64,000 nt of DNA from Prochlorococcus sp. AG-388-A04 (GTDB lineage: Bacteria > Cyanobacteriota > Cyanobacteriia > PCC-6307 > Cyanobiaceae), in contig QCGL01000007.1 of assembly GCA_003279935.1 (NCBI GenBank), positions 1-64,000 on the forward strand, read 5' to 3'. Positions 45,936-54,805 of the stretch are shown here, piece by piece. Position 1 is the stretch's first letter; every line of letters starts with the position of its first letter. The position numbers and the translations under genes were made by a program. The notes under the pieces were generated by a model that was not told the DNA's origin, searched no databases, and saw only the letters and a list, made by a program, of their open reading frames with translations.

Positions 45936-47219
45936 TTAATTATTTGATAAATAACATAAGGAAATAGCAGCTGCTACTGAGGCATTTAAGCTCGAAGTAT
46001 TACCTTTAAGGGGAATTTTAAGTAAATAATCACATTTTTTTTGGACTAGCAAAGAAATTCCTTTATTTTCTGCTCCTACTATTACAAGGAAAGGGGCTTT
46101 TTCCTTAAATTCTGAAATGGGAACTTGCCCTTCTCCAGATAAACCAATAATGATAAACCCCCTTTTCTTTAATTCATCAATAGCTCTATTTAGATTTACT
46201 ACTCTACTTACAGGTATATGCTCTAATGCACCAGCAGCAACTTTTGCAACAGTTCCAGTTAAACCTGCAGATCTTCGTTGAGGAACAATAATACCTTTGC
46301 AATCAAAAGCTTCTGCTGATCTAATAATTGCACCAACGTTGTGAGGATCTGTCACCCCATCCAATGCAACAATGATAGGATTTGAGGATTTACTTTTAGA
46401 TATATCAATTAATTTTTCTAAAGATATTGACTTAGTGGAAGCATGCTGTAAGGCAACTCCTTGATGAACGGCTCCGGATGTTAGTTGAGTAAGTCTAGAC
46501 CAAGAAACCTCTTCTATTAAAACGCCTTTGGACTTAAGGTCTTTTAATAATAGGTAAAATTTTTCTGAAGAAAAAATTTCGGAAGTACACCAAATTCTAT
46601 TAATTGGTCTTTCACTTTTTAAAGCAGCAAAAACAGAATGCTTACCCCAGATCCAATCCTCAAAATTTCTTTCATTGGAAATTAATTGGAATTTTTTTGA
46701 ACTGTTTTGAGAATAATTTTCTGCATTATGAGAGTTAGAAGAAAATCTTGTTTGTGGTTGATTAAAACTATTTCTAAATTTTTCTTTTGATTTCAAGTAA
46801 CTGTATTCATTACTTTTAATATTTTCACTTCTTTTGATATCGTCTCTTGTATTAAGATTGTCTCTCCTTTTGTAATTATCTCTTCTGTTAGAGTCATCTC
46901 TTCTTTTAAAGTCATCTCTTTTATAAGAATCATCACTTCTATTAAAATCGTCACTTCTTTTAAAATCATCTCTTTTATAAGAATCATCACTTCTATTAAA
47001 ATCGTCTCTTCTTTTATAATTATCTCTTCTATTAGATTCCTCTCTTATATTTAAATCATTTCCCTTTTTAAAATTATTTCGTTGATAAGTATTATTTTTA
47101 CTGGAATTAAATCTATCTTCTTGAAAATTATTAGATTTATAATTATTTTTTGAACGTGATCTCCTATAATTTTTATCATTACTTTTTTTGGAATAATTAT
47201 TTTTAGAAAAGTTTTTCAT
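45936..47219 (-). CDS. rlmB: 23S rRNA (Gm2251) methyltransferase RlmB-like, with long disordered N-terminus
   Basis: The 427-residue protein has two parts. Residues 1 to about 185 are Arg/Asn/Asp/Lys-rich low complexity with repeated units such as RRDDFNRSDDSYKRDDF, probably disordered and RNA-binding. The rest is a TrmH/SpoU methyltransferase: WIWGKHSVFAALKS opens the substrate-binding domain, then DGVTDPHNVGAIIRSAEAF, VGAENKGIS and LKGNTSSLNASVAAAISLC form the knotted SAM site. The coding DNA for the repeats has a period of 54 bp. It follows mrnC by 12 nt. Confidence 0.93.
   Translation of the reverse strand: MKNFSKNNYSKKSNDKNYRRSRSKNNYKSNNFQEDRFNSSKNNTYQRNNFKKGNDLNIREESNRRDNYKRRDDFNRSDDSYKRDDFKRSDDFNRSDDSYKRDDFKRRDDSNRRDNYKRRDNLNTRDDIKRSENIKSNEYSYLKSKEKFRNSFNQPQTRFSSNSHNAENYSQNSSKKFQLISNERNFEDWIWGKHSVFAALKSERPINRIWCTSEIFSSEKFYLLLKDLKSKGVLIEEVSWSRLTQLTSGAVHQGVALQHASTKSISLEKLIDISKSKSSNPIIVALDGVTDPHNVGAIIRSAEAFDCKGIIVPQRRSAGLTGTVAKVAAGALEHIPVSRVVNLNRAIDELKKRGFIIIGLSGEGQVPISEFKEKAPFLVIVGAENKGISLLVQKKCDYLLKIPLKGNTSSLNASVAAAISLCYLSNN
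46899..47006 (-). repeat. 54-bp tandem repeat inside rlmB
   Basis: Two consecutive 54-bp units (46899-46952 and 46953-47006) differ at only about two positions, and 41 bp are identical (46912-46952 and 46966-47006). The unit is a multiple of three and encodes 18 residues of the charged linker, so copy-number change keeps the frame. Weaker copies flank it on both sides. Confidence 0.85.
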
Positions 47220-47231
47220 AAATTTATTAGC

Positions 47232-47624
47232 TTATTTACACTCTAGGTATTCAAAAATTTTAGACAATCTTTTAGGGTCTTTTAGAAATAACCAACCAAC
47301 TAACGCTTCAAAACCTGTTGCTCTCGAATAGATCGCAGGATCAGAAGATTTTGGAAATCTCTTTATTTTATTTCTAGCTCGTCTTATTAAATTAATTTCA
47401 AATGAATTTAATAAATGTTCAATTTCATCTAATGATTTTGATTGAGCTTGGGCTTTTACTTCATTTACAACTGAAAGATGAAGATCTTTTGATTTTAATG
47501 GGATATGAATGTGGCGTAATCTTTGATGTAACTCCCAAACAGAATCCCCCAGCCAGGCAAGTTGAATAACTCCTATCTCTTCAGGAGAACCATGAGGGGC
47601 AAGATTTTGTATCCAATAATTCAA
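47232..47624 (-). CDS. mrnC: Mini-ribonuclease III (MrnC)
   Basis: The 130-residue protein is a stand-alone RNase III catalytic domain without a dsRNA-binding domain. It has IQLAWLGDSVWELHQRLRH, which includes the catalytic acidic residues, and a later ATGFEALVGWLFL with the second acidic site (E and D/E spacing as in RNase III). In Bacillus MrnC matures 23S rRNA, which fits its place beside rlmB. The start is TTG at 47624, overlapping the stop of the STAS gene by 4 nt (TTGA). Confidence 0.9.
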   Translation of the reverse strand: MNYWIQNLAPHGSPEEIGVIQLAWLGDSVWELHQRLRHIHIPLKSKDLHLSVVNEVKAQAQSKSLDEIEHLLNSFEINLIRRARNKIKRFPKSSDPAIYSRATGFEALVGWLFLKDPKRLSKIFEYLECK

Positions 47625-47986
47625 TTCTTCAAAAAGAGCAACGCTTCTTGAAGAGTGGCTTTCAAATTAAGAAAGTCTGCTAATCTTACTAATTTTATAG
47701 TTTGAGCAACTCGAGAATTTCCAACTACAGAAAACCCTAGTTTAAGTTTTTTGCATTCCTTGGAAGTTTGAACAAGAGCACCTAACCCAGATGAATCAAG
47801 GAAATCTATTTTACTTAAATCAACTACAAATGACAGAGCTTCTTTTTTAAGGGTATTGGTAATAAACGTTTTAAATTGTTTTTCAGAAAAAGCGTCTAAT
47901 TGCCCTTTTAGAGTAAAAACAATAATATTTGACTTTATTTCAATGTTGCCTCTTAAAGAAACAGTTAGCTTTTGGAAATCTTCTAT
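47621..47986 (-). CDS. STAS-domain anti-sigma-factor antagonist without canonical start
   Basis: A frame of 121 codons encodes a complete STAS domain: IVFTLKGQLDAFSEKQF, the phosphoacceptor-type loop VVDLSKIDFLDSSGLGALV (DSSG), and a C-terminal helix LADFLNLKATLQEALLFL. It has GGAGG at 47996-48000, 9 nt before an ATA codon (47984-47986) followed by Glu-Asp-Phe. No ATG, GTG or TTG occurs in frame between the upstream stop and the conserved domain. The likely reading is an ATG start mutated to ATA, or real use of ATA or the preceding ATC. Stop overlaps mrnC by 4 nt. Confidence 0.8.
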   Translation of the reverse strand: MEDFQKLTVSLRGNIEIKSNIIVFTLKGQLDAFSEKQFKTFITNTLKKEALSFVVDLSKIDFLDSSGLGALVQTSKECKKLKLGFSVVGNSRVAQTIKLVRLADFLNLKATLQEALLFLKN

Positions 47987-48052
47987 GATTTTATCCCTCC
48001 AAAAAAATTTAATTTTCTAATTGTAATTATCAAATCAAAAAGAATCCATATG

Positions 48053-49189
48053 TCAACATCTCTCTAACATTAGAGAAACAAATTTTTCAAATAAATAATC
48101 TGAATCATGAGGTCCGGGACTTGCTTCTGGGTGATATTGAACACTAAATATAGGCTTATTTATAAGTTTCAATCCGGCAACAGTTTTATCATTAAGATTA
48201 TAGTGAGTTATTTCAACTATCTTATTGGATAAAGAATTTGGATCAATAGCAAAGCCATGATTCTGACTTGTTATTTCAATATTATTATTCTTACCACAAG
48301 GATGATTTAATCCACGATGTCCAAAAGGTAATTTATAAGTTTTGCCACCTAATGCTAAACCAAATATTTGATGACCAAGACAAATACCGAACATAGGAAT
48401 TTTCCCATAATTTATAAGTAATTTAGCTAAATTAATTCCTTCAAGAACAGTTGAAGGATCCCCTGGACCATTTGAGAAAAATATTCCATCAGGATCATGA
48501 CTTAAAACATCTTCAAAAGAAGTATTTGAAGGCAAAACTAATATTTCACATCCATGTGAAACTAATCTATTGAGAATTGATTTTTTAATACCAAAATCAA
48601 TCGCAACAACTTTGAATTTATTTATATTGTTATGTATACTTTCTCTAACAAAATCAGTAGTTGTTATTTCTTTAGATATGTAAATTTCCTTTGTTGAAAC
48701 TTCTTTAGCTAAATTTAAACCTTTCATATTAGGAGTATTGGAAATAATTTGAAGACAACTATCAAGATCATTCTTTTCTGTTGTAATAAGTCCATTCATG
48801 GAACCATAAGATCTTAAAATCTTAACAAGTGCTCTAGTATCAACTCCATAAAGTCCAATAATATTTTTTTCTATTAGCCATTCATTAAATTTTAATTTAG
48901 ACCTCCAATTACTATTATTATTTGAATAATTACGTACTATTAAACCTTTGACAGATTGATCCGATTCTGAATCTTCGAAATTAATTCCTGTATTCCCAAT
49001 CTCTGGATAAGTAAATGTAAGGATCTGGCCAAAATAACTTGGATCGGTAATTACTTCCTGATAACCAGACATGCCTGTATTAAAAACAATTTCACCAACA
49101 GTTGAACCCATCGCACCAAATGAATAACCTGTAAAAGTAATTCCATTACTCAAAACAAGTTTTGCATTTTTCTTAAAAGGATGATTCAT
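48053..49189 (-). CDS. carA: Carbamoyl-phosphate synthase small subunit
   Basis: The 378-residue glutamine amidotransferase subunit supplies ammonia for carbamoyl phosphate in pyrimidine and arginine synthesis. The N-terminal domain has LSNGITFTGYSFGA and FNTGMSGYQEVITDPSY. The class-I glutaminase domain has FSNGPGDPS, the nucleophile Cys in FGICLGHQIFGLALGG, and the His-Glu pair in VQYHPEASPGPHDS. It follows trpD by 14 nt. The STAS gene begins 66 nt downstream. Confidence 0.97.
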   Translation of the reverse strand: MNHPFKKNAKLVLSNGITFTGYSFGAMGSTVGEIVFNTGMSGYQEVITDPSYFGQILTFTYPEIGNTGINFEDSESDQSVKGLIVRNYSNNNSNWRSKLKFNEWLIEKNIIGLYGVDTRALVKILRSYGSMNGLITTEKNDLDSCLQIISNTPNMKGLNLAKEVSTKEIYISKEITTTDFVRESIHNNINKFKVVAIDFGIKKSILNRLVSHGCEILVLPSNTSFEDVLSHDPDGIFFSNGPGDPSTVLEGINLAKLLINYGKIPMFGICLGHQIFGLALGGKTYKLPFGHRGLNHPCGKNNNIEITSQNHGFAIDPNSLSNKIVEITHYNLNDKTVAGLKLINKPIFSVQYHPEASPGPHDSDYLFEKFVSLMLERC

Positions 49190-49203
49190 TAAATAAAAAT
49201 TTC

Positions 49204-50235
49204 TTATGATTCGAGATAGTTTTTCAAAAGCAAAAATTTATCCCAAGGTTTTGCTTTACTCATAGAGAACAAAGCTTTTTTAAATCCCTTTTCAATATCA
49301 TCCTCAATTCCTGCGACCCAGAGTACTAATGCAGTATTTAAAGCGACTACATCCATATGGGCTTTTTGACCTGAACCATCCAAAACAGATTTTAATATGT
49401 CTTCATAAGACTCATCATTTGAAACAATTAAATCATTATTTAAAGTGTTTTGATAATTAAAGTCAGCCACATTTATTTTTGAATGTTTAAGTTTACCTTT
49501 ATCTACAAATATTATTTTATTATCTCCCTCTAATGAAGCCTCATCTAGGCCACCATAGCCATGAACAACGATTGCTCTATCCATTTCCATTCTGCTCAAA
49601 GCAGAAGCCATAGGATTAAGTAATTCTTCAGAAGCGACTCCTAAAACTTGAGCATTAGGTCTTAAAGGATTTACCAATGGACCTAGTTGGTTAAAAACAG
49701 TTCTTATGCCAAGAGCCTTTCTCAAAGGAGCTAATTTAACTAATGATTTATGCCAAACAGGAGCAAATAGAAAAGTTATCCCAATTTGATCTATTGAAGA
49801 AATAACCTTATCTAAAGGGGAATTTAAATTAATCCCAAGATTTAACAAAACATCAGCCGAGCCAACTTTTCCGCTAGCACTTTTATTTCCGTGTTTTGCA
49901 ATATTTACACCACATGATGAGGCGACAAATGCGACAGCAGTTGAAATATTAAAAGTATTAGCCCCATCACCACCAGTACCACAAGTATCAACCATAAACA
50001 AGTTGGGTCGTTCAATAGGCAATTTACAAGCATTCAAAAGTACATCTGCCATAGAAGACAATTCAATTCCTGTAGCTCCTTTAGCTCTCAATGCACTCAA
50101 AAAAGCTCCTGTTTGAACCTCCAATATTTCATCATTTAGCCACCTTTGCATCAAAGTATTTGATGTCTTAGCATCAAGGTTATGCCCATATAATAATTGG
50201 TTGAGAATTTCAGAATTTGTTTTAGTGATAGACAT
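49204..50235 (-). CDS. trpD: Anthranilate phosphoribosyltransferase
   Basis: The 343-residue enzyme joins anthranilate and PRPP in tryptophan synthesis. It has [19 protein letters not shown] (PRPP pyrophosphate loop), [21 protein letters not shown] and the anthranilate-site segment [15 protein letters not shown]. The length is normal. No other trp gene is nearby. It heads the run carA, STAS, mrnC, rlmB on the minus strand. Confidence 0.97.
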   Translation of the reverse strand: MSITKTNSEILNQLLYGHNLDAKTSNTLMQRWLNDEILEVQTGAFLSALRAKGATGIELSSMADVLLNACKLPIERPNLFMVDTCGTGGDGANTFNISTAVAFVASSCGVNIAKHGNKSASGKVGSADVLLNLGINLNSPLDKVISSIDQIGITFLFAPVWHKSLVKLAPLRKALGIRTVFNQLGPLVNPLRPNAQVLGVASEELLNPMASALSRMEMDRAIVVHGYGGLDEASLEGDNKIIFVDKGKLKHSKINVADFNYQNTLNNDLIVSNDESYEDILKSVLDGSGQKAHMDVVALNTALVLWVAGIEDDIEKGFKKALFSMSKAKPWDKFLLLKNYLES

Positions 50236-50264
50236 TTATCTTTAGTAGATTTATTGATCGTTGT

Positions 50265-50561
50265 TCAATTAGAAGTATCAAAACCGGAGCCGACTAAATC
50301 TTTATTCGTATCTGAAGGTCTAAAATTATTTGACCATAATTTTTTAGTCTTTAAAAAAAGATTATCCTTTGCTAGATTCCAAAATTTTAGTGTTTTTTCA
50401 ATATCCTCTTTTATCTCAATTTCACCAGGGAAATTATCATATCTATTAATTAATCTAGCTAAATTAATTAAGTCAAAATCTTCAGGTACTTTTTTAGATA
50501 TAAGTGAATCTATAATCTTTTTATCAGTTGCATGGAGAGGATGAGTTTGTTCATTGCTCAT
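50265..50561 (-). CDS. DUF3288-like small protein
   Basis: The protein of about 98 residues starts MSNEQTHPLHATDKKIIDSL and continues LINLARLINRYDNFPGEIEIKEDIEKTLKFWNL, a pattern I associate with the cyanobacterial DUF3288 family. An ATG at 50579 would add six residues; the MSNEQ start fits better. It is soluble and helical with no known function. It precedes trpD by 29 nt on the same strand and diverges from the ABC transporter. Confidence 0.75.
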   Translation of the reverse strand: MSNEQTHPLHATDKKIIDSLISKKVPEDFDLINLARLINRYDNFPGEIEIKEDIEKTLKFWNLAKDNLFLKTKKLWSNNFRPSDTNKDLVGSGFDTSN

Positions 50562-50641
50562 AATAAAAGAAGAAATCATTTATAAAACTAGCTCACATAT
50601 TCGAAAATGAAACATTATCTTAATCATATGGGAATTTTTAA

Positions 50642-52387
50642 ATGAAGAATCTTAAATTAAAAGTTATATTTAAGTATCTAAAACCATACAGAAAAGAATT
50701 TCTATATGGTGGGATTGCTCTCCTAGTAGTAAATATTTTAAGTATTCTAATTCCTTTAGAAGTCAAAAATATAATTGATCAATTGAAAGATGGATTTTCC
50801 TCCAATTTCGTTATTTCAAAATCATTATTTTTAATGTTTTTAGCAACATGCATGGGTCTCATAAGATTATTCTCTAGGCAAATTGTATTTGGTATAGGAA
50901 GAAAAGTTGAGGTAAATCTTCGTCAAAAATTATTTGATCACTTACTAATTCAAGACCCTGATTGGATACAAAAAAAAGGTAGTGGAGATATTATTAGTAG
51001 AGCTACTAGTGATGTAGAAAATATCAGAAGACTCCTAGGTTTTACAGTCTTAAGTTTATGTAATATCGTTTTGGCTTATTCTCTAACAATACCTTCAATG
51101 CTATCGATTAATAAAACATTGACAATAGCTGCATTAATGATATTTCCCATAATTTTAGTAATAGTTAGCTTATTTGGAGGAAGAATGGTGAGTCAAAGAA
51201 AAATTCAGCAAGAATCACTTTCCAAACTAAGTGATTTAATCCAAGAAGATTTATCAGGTATAAGCGCTATAAAAATTTATGCACAAGAAGAGGCTGAAAA
51301 AAAAGAATTTAATAATTACAACAAGGCTTATCGCAATTCAGCGATAAAGCTTGCAAGAACAGCAAGTACACTATTTCCACTATTACAAGGTATTTCCTCA
51401 ATTTCATTATTGATACTTTTAGGTCTAGGGACCTCTCAACTAGAAAATGGATTCATAACAATTGGTGGACTAGTTGCATTAATATTATTTGTTGAAAGAC
51501 TTGTATTTCCAACAGCTCTATTGGGATTTACATTAAATACTTTTCAATTAGGACAAGTTAGTCTAGATAGAGTTGAGGAAATATTTCAAAACAACCCCAA
51601 AATTATTGACAAACCAAATACTAAATTCTTAAAGAAAAAAGTTAAAGGTTGTATTGAGGCAAAAAACTTAAAAATAAGATATGAAGGTGCAAAATTTAAC
51701 TCATTAAATAGATTAAATTTCAAAATCAATCCTGGAGAACTTATTGCTATAGTCGGTCCAGTGGGATGTGGAAAAACTACCCTCGCTAAATCATTAGGTA
51801 GAACTATTAAAATACCCGATGGACAATTATTTTTAGATAATATTGATATTAAGAACATTAAGTTAAGAGATTTAAGAAAACACATTGCTATAGTTCCTCA
51901 AGAAGCATTTTTATTTACATCTACAATTTCAGAAAATTTAAAATTCGGAGATCCAACAGCTTCTAAAAATATTGTTAAAAAAAGCGCAGTAAACGCAGGA
52001 TTAATTGATGATATTAATAGTTTTCCAGAAGGTTTTAAAACAATAGTAGGTGAAAGAGGTATCACGCTGAGTGGGGGGCAACGACAAAGAACGGCTTTAG
52101 GAAGAGCACTTTTAGTTGAGGCTTCTGTAGTTGTTCTAGATGATGCATTGGCCAGTGTAGACAATAAAACTGCTGCGAAAATTATCGAGGAGATGAGAAC
52201 AAACAAAAGTAAAACAATATTGATGATTAGTCATCAATTATCCGTGGCAGCAACATGTGATAGGGTACTTGTAATGGATAAAGGTGAAATTGTGCAAGAG
52301 GGTATCCATAAAGATTTGATTAAAACCAATGGACTATATAAAAAACTTTGGGAAAGAGAAATAGCTACTAATAAAATAGAAAGTTGA
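50642..52387 (+). CDS. ABC exporter, fused permease and ATPase
   Basis: The 581-residue half-transporter has six membrane helices in the first 300 residues (MsbA/BmrA type; coupling region PDWIQKKGSGDIISRATSDVENI). An ATPase domain follows, with Walker A GPVGCGKTT, Q-loop VPQEAFLF, signature LSGGQRQR, Walker B VVVLDDALASVD and the switch His in MISHQ. It should dimerise and export lipids, peptides or drugs; the substrate is unknown. The Walker B Glu is replaced by Asp (LDDA), which also occurs in some members. Confidence 0.93.
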   Translation: MKNLKLKVIFKYLKPYRKEFLYGGIALLVVNILSILIPLEVKNIIDQLKDGFSSNFVISKSLFLMFLATCMGLIRLFSRQIVFGIGRKVEVNLRQKLFDHLLIQDPDWIQKKGSGDIISRATSDVENIRRLLGFTVLSLCNIVLAYSLTIPSMLSINKTLTIAALMIFPIILVIVSLFGGRMVSQRKIQQESLSKLSDLIQEDLSGISAIKIYAQEEAEKKEFNNYNKAYRNSAIKLARTASTLFPLLQGISSISLLILLGLGTSQLENGFITIGGLVALILFVERLVFPTALLGFTLNTFQLGQVSLDRVEEIFQNNPKIIDKPNTKFLKKKVKGCIEAKNLKIRYEGAKFNSLNRLNFKINPGELIAIVGPVGCGKTTLAKSLGRTIKIPDGQLFLDNIDIKNIKLRDLRKHIAIVPQEAFLFTSTISENLKFGDPTASKNIVKKSAVNAGLIDDINSFPEGFKTIVGERGITLSGGQRQRTALGRALLVEASVVVLDDALASVDNKTAAKIIEEMRTNKSKTILMISHQLSVAATCDRVLVMDKGEIVQEGIHKDLIKTNGLYKKLWEREIATNKIES

Positions 52388-52419
52388 AAAAGACTTTTTA
52401 ATTAAATACATACCTAAAG

Positions 52420-53148
52420 ATGTTTGAATTTCTTAAAAAACACATGACAAACAATAAATCAGTTTCAGCAAATGAAACAAATTTCCTCCACAGAATATTA
52501 AGTACTGATATAAAAGAGGTGCCAAAATCTAAAGCAGATGAAATTATATTTGGATGTGGTTGTTTTTGGGGTGCAGAAAAATGTTTCTGGAAACTTCCTG
52601 GAGTTATTACAACATCCGTTGGTTATGCTGGAGGAGAGAAGAAAAACCCTACTTACTACGAAGTCTGCTCTGGTATTACAGGTCATGCAGAAGTTGTAAG
52701 GGTTGTTTGGAATGTAAATGAAATAGATATTAGTGATTTATTAAAAATGTTCTGGGAATGTCATAACCCAACCCAAAAAAATAGACAAGGTAATGATATG
52801 GGAACTCAATATAGATCAACAATTTACTATACAAATGACAGGAATAAAGACAAAATTTACGCGAGCAAAGACGCTTACCAAAAAGAACTTTATAAGAATA
52901 ATCTCGGACTCATAGAAACAGAGATTAAAAAAATTGACACTTATTACTTCGCTGAAGATTATCATCAGCAGTATTTAGCTGTAGAAGGTAGTAGGCAATA
53001 TTGTTCGGCATCACCTACTAAAGTAAAGTTAGGAAGTTTCAATAACTGTGATTACAAACTGCCAAAAAAAATCTGGGATAATTTTAATTGGGACATTGAT
53101 AAATGTGTATTGAGATCTAATAACAAACCTATAGATATTAACAATTAA
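52420..53148 (+). CDS. msrA: Peptide-methionine (S)-S-oxide reductase
   Basis: The 242-residue enzyme repairs oxidised methionine. The catalytic Cys48 is in FGCGCFWGAE. Other family segments are VGYAGG, YEVCSGITGHAEVV, GNDMGTQYRSTIYY and AEDYHQQYLA. About 40 N-terminal residues precede the domain. The C-terminal region contains further Cys (YCSAS, FNNCDYK), candidates for the resolving step. It precedes tRNA-Pro by 27 nt. Confidence 0.95.
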   Translation: MFEFLKKHMTNNKSVSANETNFLHRILSTDIKEVPKSKADEIIFGCGCFWGAEKCFWKLPGVITTSVGYAGGEKKNPTYYEVCSGITGHAEVVRVVWNVNEIDISDLLKMFWECHNPTQKNRQGNDMGTQYRSTIYYTNDRNKDKIYASKDAYQKELYKNNLGLIETEIKKIDTYYFAEDYHQQYLAVEGSRQYCSASPTKVKLGSFNNCDYKLPKKIWDNFNWDIDKCVLRSNNKPIDINN

Positions 53149-53175
53149 AAGTCTTTTATATTTATAGTATCAATA

Positions 53176-53249
53176 CGGGGCGTAGCGCAGTTTGGTAGCG
53201 CACCACTTTGGGGTAGTGGGGGTCGTGGGTTCAAATCCCGCCGTTCCGA
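53176..53249 (+). tRNA. tRNA-Pro (anticodon GGG)
   Basis: The 74-nt sequence folds as a full cloverleaf. The acceptor stem is CGGGGCG with CGTTCCG and discriminator A. The D arm is GCGC-agtttggta-GCGC. The anticodon stem CCACT with AGTGG encloses loop TTGGGGT, which places GGG at 34-36. The T arm is GTGGG-TTCAAAT-CCCGC. GGG reads proline CCC and CCU. The 3' CCA is not encoded. Its 3' end directly abuts the stop codon of the convergent small gene. Confidence 0.95.
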
Positions 53250-53408
53250 TTAAGATTCAGAATCATCTTTATTTATTAACGATTTATACAGCTTATAAGA
53301 ACTTATTCCAACAGCGATGAAAGTAAATGAAGAAAAAATTGCACATATAATGATAGTAAGATTCGAAACTTCAACCTCTCCTAGTTGATATGATATAAAA
53401 GAATTCAT
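53250..53408 (-). CDS. Candidate 52-residue single-helix membrane protein
   Basis: The frame encodes MNSFISYQLGEVEVSNLTII, one hydrophobic helix of about 22 residues, and a basic then acidic tail (YKLYKSLINKDDSES). The stop complement (53250-53252) touches the last base of tRNA-Pro. There is no clear Shine-Dalgarno. The layout fits a small thylakoid or plasma-membrane protein; I do not recognise a family. It otherwise leaves about 220 nt empty before uppP. Confidence 0.5.
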   Translation of the reverse strand: MNSFISYQLGEVEVSNLTIIICAIFSSFTFIAVGISSYKLYKSLINKDDSES

Positions 53409-53468
53409 CCGTAAAATAATATTTAAAAAACACTAACATAGAAATGTTGATTTTATTTTTTTAAATTA

Positions 53469-54269
53469 CTATAAATTGAAAAGAATCAAGATTCCAAATA
53501 CCAACCGATAATAAACAAATATTTTGAGTCCATGAGAGGAAACATACTTTATTAAAAAATTGATGGCTAATAGAGAAGAGAAGAAAGTTGTAATTAATCC
53601 AGCAAAAAGAGGAAGGAATGGAAATGCTGAAAAATTATTTAGTGAACTTAAAAACTCAACAAAAGCTGCTAGTGAGATTGAAGGAATACCAAGTAAAAAT
53701 GAAAATTTAGCTGCATTTTTTCTATCCCATCCAGATAATAGTGCCATAGAAATAGTAGCTCCAGAACGAGATACACCTGGAATAATGGCTAAAGCTTGGG
53801 CAATTCCTATAAAAAAGATACTGCGGTATGTAGGATTATTTAAATTAATTAGTTTTTTAGTCGAAATATCTGCAAAAAGCATTATTAAAGACATTAATAT
53901 AGATACTAAAGCTATTGAAAAATTTGAACGTAAAAATGAATCAGAGAATCCTGGAACAAATATCTTTATAATTCCACCAATAAAAACAATTGGAATTGTA
54001 CCTATAAAAATAGATTTATATAACTTACTAAACAAAAATGAATTTTTTAGTTTTATAGAATTTGCACTTTTAAAATTAAAAATACTTTTCCTAAAATACC
54101 AAAGTATTGCAAAAACACTTCCGATTTGTATAATCGCAGAAAAAGAGGAACCAGGATCATTAATTCCAAATAATAGAGATATTATTTTTAAATGTGCAGT
54201 GCTACTTACAGGTATAAATTCTGTTAAACCTTGGATTATTCCATAAAAAATAAATTTTATAAATTCCAA
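53469..54269 (-). CDS. uppP: Undecaprenyl-diphosphatase (UppP/BacA)
   Basis: The 266-residue membrane enzyme recycles undecaprenyl pyrophosphate for peptidoglycan synthesis. It has the signature GIIQGLTEFIPVSSTAHL with its catalytic Glu and Ser, and PGVSRSGATISMALLSG with the catalytic Arg. About seven or eight helices are present. The length is normal. A long frame on the opposite strand (53560-54246) is an antisense shadow. Confidence 0.95.
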   Translation of the reverse strand: MEFIKFIFYGIIQGLTEFIPVSSTAHLKIISLLFGINDPGSSFSAIIQIGSVFAILWYFRKSIFNFKSANSIKLKNSFLFSKLYKSIFIGTIPIVFIGGIIKIFVPGFSDSFLRSNFSIALVSILMSLIMLFADISTKKLINLNNPTYRSIFFIGIAQALAIIPGVSRSGATISMALLSGWDRKNAAKFSFLLGIPSISLAAFVEFLSSLNNFSAFPFLPLFAGLITTFFSSLLAINFLIKYVSSHGLKIFVYYRLVFGILILFNL

Positions 54270-54357
54270 TATTTTTTATTTAAATATTTTCCTATAATAA
54301 TATCAATTAAAGACGATACAATTTAAATTGTTATTAAAAAAGCTAAGATCAAATAAT

Positions 54358-54636
54358 ATGAATAAATACATTTTAAAAATATTTTTTTTCCTAAATATTT
54401 TCATATTTTCTGAAGCTGTTAAAGCAGACTATTGGTTAGTAATTGGAACCTATAGACAAGGACCAGGAGGAAGACCTGAGGTAAGTGGAATAACAAGCCC
54501 AACACTATACAGTATTCCAATGAAAGATATCGAGACTTGTGAAAAAGCTGGGGATAAAATTACAAAAGAAATTTATATACCTGTCTGGCAATTTGATAAT
54601 AAATGGACTTGTATATATGGCGGAATTTATAAATAA
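54358..54636 (+). CDS. Small secreted hypothetical protein
   Basis: The protein of about 92 residues has a signal peptide (MNKYILKIFFFLNIFIFSEAVKA) followed by a domain of about 70 residues with DYWLVIGTYRQGPGGRPEV, two Cys residues (IETCEK and WTCIYGG) that may form a disulfide, and a C-terminal WQFDNKWTCIYGG. I prefer ATG 54358 over a TTG 30 nt upstream. No family is recognised. It ends 2 nt before the convergent 44-residue gene. Confidence 0.7.
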   Translation: MNKYILKIFFFLNIFIFSEAVKADYWLVIGTYRQGPGGRPEVSGITSPTLYSIPMKDIETCEKAGDKITKEIYIPVWQFDNKWTCIYGGIYK

Positions 54637-54638
54637 TA

Positions 54639-54773
54639 TTATCTCTTCACATCATGAGCACATCCATCACCTTTATAATTTTCACTTTCGTAAAAATCAT
54701 TTTTTGTACCAAAATACACTGTTAGTAATACAAAAGGCAGACTAATTAAAAAAAGTACTACTGTAAGATTCAT
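54639..54773 (-). CDS. Small 44-residue membrane protein
   Basis: The frame encodes MNLTVVLFLISLPFVLLTVYFG as one membrane helix, then a polar tail with TKNDFYESENYKGDGC. It ends 2 nt from the convergent gene, as real genes do at the other junctions here. The layout recalls small photosynthetic subunits, but I cannot name it. It lies 32 nt downstream of another tiny gene and the DUF1830 gene on the same strand. Confidence 0.65.
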   Translation of the reverse strand: MNLTVVLFLISLPFVLLTVYFGTKNDFYESENYKGDGCAHDVKR

Positions 54774-54805
54774 CGTAAATATTTCTATTTGATATTTTTA
54801 TATTA

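Noticed and set aside
46793..46990. Minus-strand 65-codon repetitive frame within rlmB
   Set aside because: It is the shadow of the 54-bp repeats in a second frame.
50197..50544. Plus-strand frame (115 codons) opposite trpD and the DUF3288-like gene
   Set aside because: The minus-strand reading has a conserved-looking family pattern; this one has none.
53560..54246. Long plus-strand frame (228 codons) opposite uppP
   Set aside because: uppP on the other strand has all catalytic motifs; this frame is Lys/Ile-rich with no domain and is explained as its antisense shadow.
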